Shown here: piece after piece, positions 12,144 through 24,539 of the stretch
How the letters are laid out: every line of letters starts with the position of its first letter
Position numbering within the stretch: the stretch's first letter is position 1
DNA from: Parapristionchus giblindavisi
Lineage: Eukaryota > Nematoda > Chromadorea > Rhabditida > Diplogasteridae
Assembly (NCBI GenBank): GCA_943737045.1
Contig: CALSFV010000226.1
Coordinates: 248,001 to 312,000, forward strand
DNA: 64,000 nt
Direction: 5' to 3'
The notes under the pieces: generated by a model
Told to the model about the DNA's origin: nothing
What the model saw: the letters and a program-made list of their open reading frames with translations, nothing else
Database searches by the model: none
Program-made: the position numbers and the translations under genes

Positions 12144-14376
12144 AATACCTTCAATGGTTCTCTTTCGTACTCAAAAACGTCGTACATGACCAAATGAACG
12201 AAGGTCAATCTAACTGCATCACTATAGAAAACGTATCATGTAATGGTTTGCACCGGATAACGGATAACAGATAATATCCATGATTCTTGAGATATATTCT
12301 TTATCAATCATTTTAAAAAAATGTACCGAATGGACACATCATGAAAATAGCAACGCTCATTTCTGTTACTTAGTTACATAAATTTTGCAAAAGACTGTTT
12401 CTAGAGCGGATCAAACCTGCAGTCAAAGGGATAGAACGGAATAGAGTAAGGCTTGCAACACTATCGTGTAACTGTTTTTCAAACACTTTCATAAACGGGT
12501 TGTCAAACTCTAATTGGTATTCATGCTAAACCCTTGAAAAATAGCAAGGGTACTACATCTGACAATGAGAAGACAGTGTTTGGGCTGGGGTTCATAACCC
12601 TAACGGCTATTTCCGTTAGAGTTCACCGACGCATTCGACAGATTCGCAACGATATTTCTTGGAGCAGTGGTGTTTACGGTTGACTGTCTGGTTACAAAGC
12701 TACTCTCGGAGGGCTTTAAGAGTAAGAAATATCGTAGAAAGTGGAAAGCTTGTTGTCGAACTGGTCTATTGAGATACAGATATATGAAACATGGAGCACC
12801 TGAAAGACTTCAGCTCAAACTCTGTTTCTGATTTTGTTTTTAGCACTAGTTCGGAGGAGAACCGACTGGATGAGATCTATTTGCATACTTTCTCTGTTCA
12901 TTAGCACTAGTCTCTCATATTCTCATAGTTTACATCCGACATAGCGCCTATTTTTTTATTTGTAAAAATGGAAAATTAGCTGATTCGTGACCGCTCCCGA
13001 ATATAAGCGATTTTATCACAGTTACGGTAAAGTCTCTCGTATTATATTTGAACTGTAGGTTATCTAGGACGCGGCAAATTCTGGCATACTTTTAATATTA
13101 TCTAATACTAGAGTACCTTATTTAAACCCAATGGGGTTCTACCAAACACGATAAGTATGTACATTGAGCTGGGGTTCAATGTCTAGATCCTAATGACACA
13201 GCGAATCGCGCAATTTCTGATAAGTACTTTGGAGGTCAAAGATCAAATAAAAAACAAAATGTGTCAGTACATTTACATGTTTAGTATGATCTAATATTCT
13301 TCTGCTTGGGATTCGCCAAAATCGTCGTGTCGGATTCTAACAAATGTACAATGGCTGTCTTTTACTTCATTATATCAAACAGTCATACCGTGGTTTAGTT
13401 GCCATATAATGAGCTGAATGGTTATAAGGACCGGTGGAGCAGGGAAGTGATTGATATAGATACATCTTAAGATATCAACGTATATATACACATCAGGTTC
13501 TCTTCTTTAATGATTCAATCAGTACATGTATTATTAATTATCTTTTCGCAGTATAGGGAAAATAAATATATTATATTATTAGCATCTTAATTCTCACACT
13601 GAGCCACAGAGAAAATTGATGACGCAGACAATGGTGGCTTGAGTGAATGCCTGCAAAATACTTGTTCAGTTTTGTTTGTTTTCAAATTTGACACGCTAAC
13701 CGATTTTGTCACATCCGATCGCTTATTTGCGGAATATTGTACCAAATAGTTCTGGAAAAATGGAGTTAGCAATCTGTTAAATGCTCTAGTCAAACCGATT
13801 TCTTCTTGATTATGATACTTAGGGTTAGGTAGAGAGACGGAAGAAGGAAGTCGAGCGAAATGTTGTGAATGGAGTGGATGGGATGTGGGTACTGTAATGC
13901 ATTTCTTATGTTGATGTAGAATCGTAGACATCGTTTTGCTAAAAAAATATTGAGTGCACAAAGATCTCTGGTTTTTTTGTACGTGAGCATACACAATGAC
14001 ATTTCCTTGTTTTCACGTTGTTCAGAAACAAGGAAATGACGCTCTCTTATAAATATCAAATCAGTGCTGCGATGGTCAGACGGGTTAGGTGTGCGTCAGT
14101 GGATCCGAGAGAGTGCAGGCGAAAAATATGCTCCCGATTGTTGCTTTTCACACCCTTTCTCTTGGAATTTACAACAGATTTGTCATTTTCATACGCAAAT
14201 ATATTTTATATGAACGATACCTCAGAGTTATCGAAGCCTGGAATGAATGGAGTCAAGAAAAAGTTTCCGTTCGTTGAATTGAACAGAAACGGACGAGTGA
14301 ATAGAATCATCAAGATACCGTATATTAATGCGAATATCAAACATACAGTACTCTTCCAACCCTTAAAGGTAGCAAA
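12144..14376. other. intergenic DNA, no supported gene
   Basis: Both strands were read. The 135-codon minus frame at 13587-13994 and its overlapping neighbour show no recognisable family, no clear splice structure and no conserved motif. This stretch is where the missing 3' half of the srt-type gene would be expected, and I did not find it. Confidence 0.4.
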
Positions 14377-14452
14377 TTTAATACTCTCCGCTCTGGCAAT
14401 GCTCTCTCGCTTTCTTTGTCTGCGAGGGAGCATTGCCAGAGTGGAGAATAAC
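14377..14452. mobile_element. palindromic MITE (CTCCGCTCTGGC family), well-preserved core
   Basis: ACTCTCCGCTCTGGCAATGC and, after the TTTCTTTGTCTGCGAG centre, GCATTGCCAGAGTGGAGA form a near-perfect hairpin. Confidence 0.75.
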
Positions 14453-14895
14453 GGTGCTATTAGTGTGCCATTGATCTTTTTTTGCAAATATAAATTTCCT
14501 TATATAAATTACTTCAAAGAAATGAGCTTTATTTGTTAATTCGCTGATACGATTAACAACCAGAAATACACACGAAAGCGAAGAAGTAACCCACGATCCT
14601 GCAATAATATTGATTATTTACAATATTGATGGTTTGAAACAGTGATTAGTTATGTACTGAGAGTGAATTTTCTCACAAGCGCCAATTCGATATGAGACAA
14701 ATACTTTCTCATATGTTGCGAAAATAATTTGATCGACTACTCTAGTCACTGTACCAGTCCAAAAGTATAATATAAAAGTCTAGAATAAAGGGTTCATTGT
14801 TTCGTGTTTATTTTTATTTTTGCCCCTTTTGGGAGTATTCTGGTTCGATGTTCTAGAGTAGTGTCAATTTCGCAGTAAATGGGCATTATCTTTAC

Positions 14896-15445
14896 CAAAA
14901 GCTATCATTCCAGTGACGGCTACGAAAACTCTATGCGAACAATAAACTGCTCCTATGAGACATAGTATTCCGGCAAGAAATCCATTCGCAAATAGTCCGA
15001 CCATATCCACAACAGCAAGGAAATTCATTATCTGAATAAATGAAGCGATTTGATTAAATGTGATCTTCGACTTACCTTGTAACATGTAATCTTTCTTCTC
15101 TCCCAGAAGGCTACTATAACCGGAATGTAAAGGATCTGAAATTCTGTGATTTTTGCAGAGCATAAAAATAAAAATTCGCCTTACTTCGCAAATTACGGCA
15201 AACGAGATGGACCATATTCCGAATGCCAATTGTTTCGTACCAAATTGTTCGGACCATTCCTTTCCAGGCGGCATTAATATGCTGAATATTTTGAATTTTA
15301 GTAACCTGTGATTTGAATTTTTTAAGTGATCAACACAGCCAGTTTCTTTCAGAAACACTTTCAAAAACCTGTTAATTAAAAAATACCTGCAATTATATTG
15401 TGGCGCTGATAGAAGATCGAGGATGAATCCTATGCTCAAATCCAT
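14896..15445 (-). pseudogene. srt-type nematode chemoreceptor, N-terminal half only
   Basis: Four minus-strand exons (15387-15445, 15185-15281, 15076-15135, 14896-15031) join in frame with GT/AG introns. They give about 119 residues: a short N-terminus with YNC, then FGIWSISFAVICE running into ILYIPVIVAF (TM1), a basic loop WERRKITCYK, FLAVVDMVGLFANGF (TM2) and GILCLIGAVYC (start of TM3). The order ILYIP, CYKIM, VVDMV and GAVYCS is characteristic of the nematode srt 7TM family, whose members are about 330 residues long. The last exon ends at a good donor (G|GTAAAG), but I found no further exon with the expected TM4-TM7 features within 2.4 kb. It is either a truncated pseudogene or a gene with a very distant 3' half. 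Confidence 0.72.
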
Positions 15446-15449
15446 CACT

Positions 15450-16505
15450 TAGTCACCTTTTGAAATGTTTCATTATCAACGAACGCTATAATAATGGGTT
15501 CAATGAAGCATCAAAAAGAATCCTAAGGCTAAGCCAGGATTGTGATACACGCATGGCATTCATAATATGACGATCGTAGATGATGAATTATAATGAGACG
15601 TGTTATCAGACGATATGACTAATACAGAAACCTAATGCACCTTACAAATCTTTTACACTATAGCAATCTTTTTAGCCGTGAGATCAATGTAGTGCACAAC
15701 GATACAAAATTCAAATTTAAACGGAGCTCGATATCAAACACTCTCAGCGTGGAAATTTCCCATGCAGCAGTTGGCGTGTTAATTATGTAGAAGTGCAGCA
15801 GAAATGAGTCTGTTTTGCGAAGAAGTTTAATAGATCACACCATCAAACTGTATTCTGTTATGATCTGTTTCTTTACTTTGAAAGTCAGACAAAGCATTAA
15901 TCTTGAGATAGTTTCATTCTTGTTCTTGCTTTACAAATGAAAAAAAAATTCTATGATCAGACAAATACTCAATAGAAAGTTCAGATTGAAAATAATTCAA
16001 ACCAAGCCTGGTGAAATTCTTTTAAAAGATAAAACAGAAGATGCATTTTGGATTTACAAATATGCGAGTCAGAAATGGCAACGACGACGAAATTAATCTT
16101 GTTATTACATTACTGAGATGGACGTGAACATTATATTCATTATTAATATTATCATAATGGTATTAGAGTGCAGCGGACATTAAAGAATTCTCATGATAAC
16201 CCAGCTGCTGATTATGAGATAACACCACTAAACCAGACGATAACCAGCTGCTGTCTAAATGTAATGTAATTAAATTACGGATGTGTTATACACGAGGAAG
16301 AAATGTATGTCTGAATGCTTTTCAATGTGAAAACTAAATTAAAATCTATATTGTGCCTTATGCATATATGAGAGCTTCGCGTAAGAATGAACTACAGAGT
16401 GGTCAGAGGTCAGACAGAGAAAATTGACATATTGACACATAGGTTGTAGTTGCCAATAATTTGGTCGAAGTTGAGCCTAAAATTTTAAAAAAACCGTTAT
16501 GTATA
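15450..16505. other. intergenic DNA, nothing recognised
   Basis: AT-rich sequence between the srt fragment and the Tc1-like element. No reading frame, RNA gene or inverted repeat that I can support. Confidence 0.4.
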
Positions 16506-17334
16506 CAGTGGTGGCCAGAAGGATATCATATTTTGGTTTTTTGAGCATAATTTTTCTTGTAGATAGCCTATCACCTTGAAATTTATTAAAGTGTGCTCAA
16601 CCATGTTTCACAATGTATACCGAGGCATAGGGCCGGTTTTTCAATTTTAACGGCTGCCAGGATACAGTATCCCAAAATGAAGTATCAGAAAATGAATGCT
16701 CATTTTGTGGAAGTTACATCTCCCGTAATTTTTAAATGCATTCATGCGGTTTTTTTTTTCATGAATATATTTTAAAAATCAATTAACCAAATTTATTAAC
16801 AATATTCAACATGTTAACAATCAAAAAAATGATTAAATCACTAACAAAGTGGATAACTCACTTGGGTGATGTCTGGGCAACAATTCAGGTTCAAATCAAT
16901 TACTAAACAGATTAAATTAATTAAAATTAATTTAGTATTTAGTTTCTGTGCTTCTGACTTCTCTAACAACGTGCGGCGAGAAGGAGCGTACGATAGCCAT
17001 TGCGATCATGATTCCATTGATTCGCTGCAGAGGACATAGTACGAGTTCCTGTGCACCATGACACTTCTGACTCCGTGATTCTCCTAGGGGACGAGCTTGT
17101 GGACATCCTCTCGAGCCCCGACTGGTCTGCGAACGTCAACCCGGCCGTCCGAGTCCAATAGATTAAACATGGACTCGTCCGACGAGACGACTCTTCGCTA
17201 GTCAGTGACTGTCCATTTGAGATGAACCTTTGCCCACAAGACTTCGTGTGCCTTGAATAACGGGTTGTACCTTTACCTTTACCTTTTACCTTTGCCCACT
17301 TCAGACGATTCTCTCTGTTCTTAGGATAGATTAT

Positions 17335-19190
17335 GAGAGCCTGTCTGAGGGAACTCACATATGAGGTGACATAGCGAAAAATAAATTTTTCTGTTTGATG
17401 TGGAATAAAATAGTGCATTACCAGGCGACCTCAGCCACACATATGAGAAAGTTTGATTTTGTGTCTGAAGGTTACTGTAACAGAAAATGTTCATTTGGCC
17501 GAAAAAATTATTTCGGTTCCCAAGCATCCGATCGACTCGGGAGTGGTACCAATCGATTCCTCGTGTGAATACAAGCAACTTTTACTTCGACCACGTTTTA
17601 ACCAGGACTTCGAAGAATCGAGTTATTACGAAAATAAACTTTTGAACGTTAATTACTATGCGACGGTTCTCTAGAAGGAAGAAATTAAATTTGCTTAAAT
17701 CGTTCTAGATTTAATAACCTGCCTTATATTTAAATATGAAGGCAAACAAACCTGGTCAAATTTGGTTACGAAAGCAAAATATGACAGCGTCTCGGTAAAA
17801 AAATCACTTCACGATCCTTAGTGCACTTGTCATACTGTAGACACCTGTCTCTTTTCACGGCTCTATGCCCGGACTCCCCCTATAGGTTTAATTGATTTTG
17901 TTATTACATTTTTTTAACTTAAAATTAAAAACACACAATACGGGGAAAACATTTAAAAACAGAATAAACCAAGTAATGGGGCCGGGTATAGAGCTGTGAA
18001 TAAGACAATATGCTCTGATTTGAATCCATGCATGATTCAAGTAAAATTCGTGTAATTAATGACATGATCTAGCATGAAAAATACTCGAATCATGCATGGG
18101 TTATCCGTGGTCATGCATGGATTTTGAGACCACATGCAAAATCGCGGAAAATCCATAAATGATCACGAAGAATCCATGTATGATATCGAATCGTGGATAT
18201 CCCATGTATGATCATGCATTTAATGCCGAATCATGCATGATTATACTTGTATCCATGAGCATGGATGGATTTCAACACCCGAGCGACATGGCACCAAAAT
18301 AATTTCGTGAAGTAGTCTTAGACTGAGTCACTGTCATATTTCGCGTTCAAATACAAACGTGACCTCGTTCGTTAGTCTTCATATTTTAATATAAGGTTTG
18401 GTATTAGATGTAGAACGATTTAAGCATATTTAATTTTTTTTCATTCATTAAAAGGTTCTATAGAATTAGTGCCCTGCCATATTGCCTTATTCATGGCTCT
18501 ATACCCGGCCCCATTAATTGATTTATTCTTTATTCTTTCTTCTGTGTTTAAACGTCCCCCCCCCCCTATTGTGTGTTTTATTTTTTTTGTAAAAAACATG
18601 TAAAAACAGAATATATTAAACAAGTAGGGGGAGTCCAGGCATAGAACCGTGAAAAAAGACAGGTGTCTACAGAATGAAAAGCGCACTAAGGATCGCGAAG
18701 TGACTTTTTTACCGAGTTGCTGTCATATTTTGCTTTCGTAACCAAATTTGACCAGGTTTGTTTGCCTTCATATTTAAATATAAGGTAGGTTATTAAATGT
18801 AGAACGATTTAAGCAAATTTATTTTCTTCCTTCTAGAGAACCGTCGCATAGTAATTAACGTTCAAAAGTTTATTTTCGTAATAACTCGATTCTTCGAAGT
18901 CCTGGTTAAAACGTGATCGAAGTAAAAGTTGCTTGTATTCACACGAGGAATCGATTGGTACCACTCCCGAGTCGATCGGATGCTTGGGAACCGAAATAAT
19001 TTTTTCGGCCAAATGAACATTTTCTCTTACAGTAATCTTCAGACACAAAATCAAACTTTCTCATATGTGTGGCTGAGGTCGCCCGGTAATGCACTATTTT
19101 ATTCCACATCAAACAGAAAAATTTATTTTTCGCTAAGTCACCACCCCCGGTCAGAATGTCAATTCCCTCAGACATGCTCTCTTATGTGCT
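17335..19190. repeat. fold-back element nested in the Tc1-like transposon
   Basis: The arms mirror each other: GAGAGCCTGTCTGAGGGA near 17335 pairs with TCCCTCAGACATGCTCTC near 19185, 17440-17690 pairs with 18830-19075, and GGGGCCGGGTATAGAG near 17980 pairs with CTCTATACCCGGCCCC near 18500. A further partial direct copy of the arm lies at 18290-18440. The mirrored 73-codon frames in the arms are a by-product of the inverted repeat and resemble no protein I know. Confidence 0.7.
18027..18240. repeat. cluster of CATGCATG-type palindromic words
   Basis: At least five CATGCAT words (near 18027, 18091, 18112, 18213 and 18232) plus variants such as CCATGTATGATC occur in about 215 bp at the centre of the fold-back. 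Each is self-complementary, so the region can form many small hairpins or bind a factor as a dimer array. Confidence 0.6.
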
Positions 19191-20749
19191 TCGTACTAAC
19201 AACTCTACCGTTAATACCAGCGTGTAGGGGTTATCTAGGTGTCTACGGTGTCTACGGACGGTGCGAGTCTGCGGAGGAGCGACACCGTATAGTGCAATTT
19301 CTTGCTCGTTGATTTTGGAGTTTGCCCGCGGATTCTCGTACGATATTCTGATGATATTCCTGTCATCAAGGTCCTAGGTGATACGTGAAACACCAGGCAG
19401 TGAGGGTTAACGGTTTTTGACAGATTTGGGAACGTTTTTGATGACACGGGAGATCGTTGCCTGTTTTACCCCAAACTGGTGAGCAGGTTCGGATTGCTTC
19501 AGACCACGCAATCCTCACATGCAAGATATAAGGGAAGATATGTTGCACACTTTTCGGTTTTACCATAATATAAGAACAAAAATTCAAGAAATATACGTTT
19601 AAAAAATCACAAGAAACAAGGAAAAATGATGAAAAAAGTTGGTACTTTTTAAATTCACAATATGCCTACGATATGAATATTACAATCCAATAAATGTGAA
19701 CAGTATCGATGAATGACTATAGTAGCATGTGTAAGTACTTTTTAAACGGTGAAAAAAATGCTTTAAACAACGAAAATACATCGCAACTTCAAGTACTCAA
19801 AATGAGGCAAGTGGTCATTTTCGGAAACTGTAGTCTGGAAGCCGTCTAAATTGAAAAACCGGCCCCATGCCTCGGTATACATTGTGAAACATGTTTGAGC
19901 ACACTATATAAAAAAATTCAAGGTGATCGGATAACTACAAGAAAAGTTATGCTCAAAAAACCAAAATATGATATCCTTCTGGCCACCACTGTATACGTAA
20001 ATTCTATTAGCACGGACATATACTATACATATACATATACAGAGGGCTGCAAGTACGGTAGGCTACCGAATGCAGTAAGAGATGACATTAAGACTACGGT
20101 AGTCTTTGTTTTGCAAACCTCTGATTACGGTAATCCTGTAACCGTGAACGGCTACCGTACTGAAATAAAGATCTAAACTACCGTAATCCTAAAAGATACT
20201 AGTTACGGCAATAATTGTCTGTACAGATATCGATATGAAGATCCCATATGCGATTGCTCATGTTCATTAACAGTTCCTCTTCCTTCCTGGCTAGTAACAC
20301 ACTGTCTTCCTAGCGCAATTACACAATGTGTTATGGTTCGTTGATCATAACCGAGAGAGTGTTTGTAAATGTAAGAGAGTGCAGAGAAAGAAACATGTCA
20401 ATGAACAGCCATCGATACTATCGATTAGATGACCCATAGTTGTTTATATCCGTTGTCGCTTTCCCGCCGCTTTCGGTCATCTCTCTTCCCTCCTCTACCC
20501 CTTTACCTTCCTCTACCCTTTTTCCTAGTTCACTTCTCTCTATCACCGTACCTTTTTTCATTTAGTGACTGTCGTTACCTTCACTCGGATATTTGATCCC
20601 CCTTTGGTCTTTGATCTTTGATCATTATCGCTGTTGCCTAGTTTGTTTTCAAATAACACACTCCTATTGGCACATGATTATATTATTGCATTCCACGTTT
20701 TTTTCTTTCTTGCTCATTTCATTTGCAGTCTTCAGTCGTTTCGCCTCTA

Positions 20750-22330
20750 GCACTGTCTTATTCTGAATCTATTGTGTTCCAATTTGTCACGATTATCATA
20801 AAGAACGTGATCTCATTCTTATCCCGTAATGTATAGCAGTCTAAATTATTCTGTCGTTTTATCCCCTCAATTTCGATGATTTTCGCGCCGTTTCAGCTAT
20901 GTCTCTTCCTAATCATCTCTCAATCTTCTTCTCTACCTCTCTCGTGATTATCGATCTTTCATTCAATGTTCTTATATTAATTTTATTATTATTATATTTA
21001 TTTAGCACATTTGCAGCCTATATTCCGTGCCCCCCCCCCCCGTTAGCTCTGTTATATGTCTAGAAATATTCTTAAATATTATTTTATTTTCTTTAATTTG
21101 AATCTCGCTCTGCGAACTCTCGCTTTTTCATTACTTTACTATTCGATGAGAAAGTTGTCATTCCACTATTACTCAAAACTATTTCAGACCAGCAACTCCA
21201 TCGCCCATGAAGCGCGACTAACTGTTCAAGAGCGTACTACAGGATCACAAACGCCTTTTCTGCTGATGTTACAAGCATGATGGACATCACCGGCAACGAC
21301 CACAGATCATCTCCTATCCGATGCTGCTCTTGGAGGTACGAATACCTTGACTAATCTTATGTTCAAAAGTGATGAAAAAGAAAAGAAACAGATCGTTTTA
21401 CATAATCTCTCGCCACTTTTTCTCTGAACATCAAACTACTATCCTTTCGGTCCTTCGTCCATCTTTCAAAATGGTTATTGCCATCTTTAAATTTCATTGT
21501 TTTCCTTATCATTAGCAAAACATTTTCGTTTCAAATAAAAGTGTGCTACTTAGTGAGCGATGCCGCTAGAAGAAGAAGTGCCTTCTAATCTAATCTTGTG
21601 CAGTCTTCAAAAGTTGCGAAAAGAGAAAAGCTCACTTCTTTTTGTAGCACTGTGAACACGGAAGAGTGAAACAAAAGTGAAGAGCGAACTTTTGAACATA
21701 AATTAGATTATTGAAAATCGTTGAATCGATTGTAAATTGTTGTTGTTCATGTCGATACATCTCGAAGTCATCGGTTCTTCGTCGTGGATGATGAAGATCG
21801 TCGGGTCGTTCGCTTGTGAAGCTCTCTATCGCTTGGTGAAGATGTGAGTGGCCGCTCAACCTTCGTCCTCTCCGTCCGGTCTGCTGCTGCGGGGGCTGCT
21901 GGATACTGCTTTCATAAATAATAAAGATATTTGGGGTGTCTTAATGTTTGTAATCGGTGTCCAAGCCCGCACAGTTAAATGGGCGGAGTCAGAATCGTTA
22001 TATAAAGGGTACATAAGTACGGGAGTGTCTGAGTTTATGTAGAACGTTTGACATGCATTCTAATAGGGACCCATGGTCTAGTGGATAAGAGGACGGACAA
22101 TCAAACCGGCCTGTTGGTCGGCAAGAAAGTTCGATTCCCCATAGAGGATTAGCAAAAGATCAACACTCACAATTGTCTTCAACAATTTTTGCTATTTTTC
22201 TAGTCGTGATTCCGCTCTCCCTACGCTAATGTCTAGTGCGCGACAGAGGTCCCGTGGAATGATCGTGAACTAACTTATTTTCCTTAATATTGCCACACAT
22301 AGAGTAATATTAGGAAAAGCATCGTACTTT
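20750..22330 (+). repeat. dispersed ~1.6 kb repeat, copy 1
   Basis: Shares ordered blocks with 28370-30090 and 30300-31930: TATTGTGTTCCAATTT near the start, a central GATG/ATCGTCG-rich part, and a strongly conserved ~300-bp end that contains AAATAATAAAGATATTTGGG, TATATAAAGGG and the tRNA-like module. The short frame ending in SLYKGYISTGVSEF is a by-product of DNA-level conservation. No recognisable protein. Confidence 0.7.
22066..22140 (+). other. tRNA-like (SINE-type) A/B-box module, copy 1
   Basis: TGGTCTAGTGGATAAGA resembles a tRNA A box and AGTTCGATTCC a B box, about 45 bases apart. The acceptor stem does not pair, so it is tRNA-derived and not a working tRNA. It lies ~65 bp after TATATAAAGGG in the repeat. 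Confidence 0.5.
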
Positions 22331-22559
22331 GTGTTCAATGCGCTTTCAACGAGTTTAAATATTTCATTACTTAGACGAATATAACAAATCAATAGACCAA
22401 TAACGGGTGTGTAACGACTCCCGACGGGAGTGTTGTTTGACTATGGAATACAACGGAGGATAGCTACCCTTGCCCTTTATTGGTACAATGGTTGTGTAAT
22501 ACAAAGGAATTATAATTAAATATATTTGTTTATAATACAATTGGGGGATCGTACTGGTT

Positions 22560-22645
22560 GGTGTGGGGTTTAACCACTTGAGGGATTGAGGTGTGGGGTT
22601 TAACCACTGATATTGGGGTGTGGGGTTTAACCACTTGATATTGGG
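22560..22645. repeat. 28-bp minisatellite, three copies
   Basis: GGTGTGGGGTTTAACCAC is repeated three times with ~28-bp spacing. The 150-codon minus frame across it (22367-22819) is a consequence of the repeat and is not a gene. Confidence 0.75.
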
Positions 22646-22649
22646 GGAC

Positions 22650-24430
22650 TGAATACGAGATTGACGACTCTCTGGATCGGACCGATAAGGTGAAGTGGTT
22701 GATGATGGAATGGTCTTATATACTAGTGGCATGCTCATATGAATGATTGGTAATTTGATTATACCAGTTTGAATGTTATTGTTGTGGGATAAACTAATTA
22801 TAAAGGAAAGTAGTGACAAGTCACTACAGGGTGATTACGGAAATATTGAAATTTTCAAATGGAATGCCGATAGTCCTGCAAGAGTATTTGATTTTAAAAA
22901 AATGCAATGAGGAAAAATATAGTAAAATGAGGTATTGATGGTCTCATTTTTAATTATCGTAATTTGTTGATATGTATATTATGATAGCCAATCATGACTA
23001 GAACATGGCTGTGCACAACGTTTGTATGTATTGTGATGTTATAGTGTAAAAAAGGTAAGTTATTCCGTTAATCAAGGCGCACGAAGTACAGCGGGAAATC
23101 ACTGCTAGGTCAGTGATAATTCAAGTTCATTTACGATACCGATTACATCACAATGTCTATTGCATCATTAATTTGAACATTGTTCCTCTATGTCTCCAGA
23201 AATGCGTATAGCATTGCTTCCAAGATAGGAAGTGGTTCCCTCTCAGAGAAAGATCAGTGATAGAGTGGCCTGATGATGAGAGCAGATCGATGGGCAGAGA
23301 CGCAGAGAGTCATCGCGCGCTCACTGAACTCGATTTAGCACCACTATTGAGACCGGTGGCGGGCGGGGATAACATCACTGACAAAAATTCAAAATTTTAA
23401 AAATTGTAATTTTGATAAAGTAAAGACGCAAAATGACTCTAATAGTTGTCGTGGTAAATATTTCGTGTGAAAAATCGAAATACTTGTTCCCAAACATGAT
23501 AAAGATAATTATAAAGATTATCTTTATTATCTTTATTTTTATTATTTATTATTATTTTATTGTGTTCCGTGCCGGCGAGAAATCTATTCTTTCGATAAAC
23601 TTGAGTATAATGATCTGAAGCTCATAGCAATAATTATTATAACCTGTTAAATTACTATAATAAATCATTTGACATGAACAAGGATAGCCACACTTAAAGT
23701 TACAGTTACAATTTATGCACATTACACTAGCAACATCAGACTGTCTAAATGCGGCACGTTTTTCGTTTTGTGTATTTGAATAAGCAAATAAAAATCATTA
23801 GAGATATGCATACAAGATAGCACTTTTTTGTTAAAAATCATTTTTTTTTGCGCTATAGTAATGTTTTACATTGAGAGTTAATAACAGTTGATTTTATAAC
23901 GACAGTAATCCATATCTATCGGATCTCAGTGATGGTATAGTGACAATTGCTAATTTAGGGTACGATTTTCAATGTATATTATTGTCTTAGACTTTAGATT
24001 CAATAATATCTAATTTTATGAGTACATTTACATATTAAACTATTACATATATTGTTTATAATTAGACCATTGTGGCAATGTCATTAATTTTTTTCCTTTT
24101 TGACAACACGTATTTGCTTTCTTTATGGGGTCTCTAAGGTATACACTTTTTACTTACTTTATCGTTGAAGTGAGACACTTGTTTTTGTTGTTGTATTATA
24201 GTCTTGCAGTAATCATCCGTTTCTGACTACTGTTTCTGTCCTTCCATATAATAATATATTTATCGCATCTCGGATAAAAGAGGAAAAAGATTTTTTTCGT
24301 AAACGCATTGAACAATACACTTCTACGAAACGTTGCACATGATTTATCTATGGTAATTTTGGAAATAAACTCAGTTCAGAAAAATATAGAAATAGATATG
24401 AGTACATATTATAGCTGTCGCGCTGTCTTC
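22650..24430. other. AT-rich DNA without recognised features
   Basis: Long A/T runs and no supported gene on either strand. 23480-23560 is a TTATTATT-rich simple-sequence stretch. Confidence 0.4.
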
Positions 24431-24445
24431 TCTAATGCATCGTTA

Positions 24446-24519
24446 CATTTGCCTTACGTGCCTACGCCGTAGCCTCAGTCGTATCGACGGAGACGCAGCG
24501 GAGGAGCTTACGGCGTAAA
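24446..24519. repeat. hairpin repeat (CATTTGCCTTACGTG family), degenerate copy
   Basis: Shares CGTTACATTTGCCTTACGTG and the GACGGAGACGC centre with the hairpin at 10164-10248, but the right arm is mostly lost. Confidence 0.5.
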
Positions 24520-24539
24520 ACCGCTTGCAAACATCAAAC

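Larger units (their letters stand above)
16506..19991. mobile_element. decayed Tc1-like transposon, split by a nested fold-back
   Basis: The terminal inverted repeats CAGTGGTGGCCAGAAGGATA (16506) and TATCCTTCTGGCCACCACTG (to 19991) are flanked by TA and match the classic Tc1 pattern. Minus-strand transposase remains are present in two pieces. 19290-19560 holds the helix-turn-helix part (QFGVKQATISRVIKN) and an NPRA segment. 16960-17260 holds the second catalytic region (VVSSDESMFNLLDSDGR), with frameshifts. Removing the ~1.85 kb nested repeat leaves about 1.6 kb, the usual Tc1 length. Confidence 0.85.

Noticed and set aside
14018..14539. 173-codon + strand frame
   Set aside because: It runs through the palindromic MITE at 14377-14452 and has no recognisable motif or splice context. 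Length is chance in AT-rich DNA.
22066..22140. A functional tRNA gene
   Set aside because: A- and B-box-like words are present, but the acceptor and T stems do not pair properly and there is no convincing anticodon arm. Treated as SINE-like.
22560..22645. CRISPR-like array
   Set aside because: Three adjacent ~28-bp units without distinct spacers in eukaryotic-looking DNA: a minisatellite.
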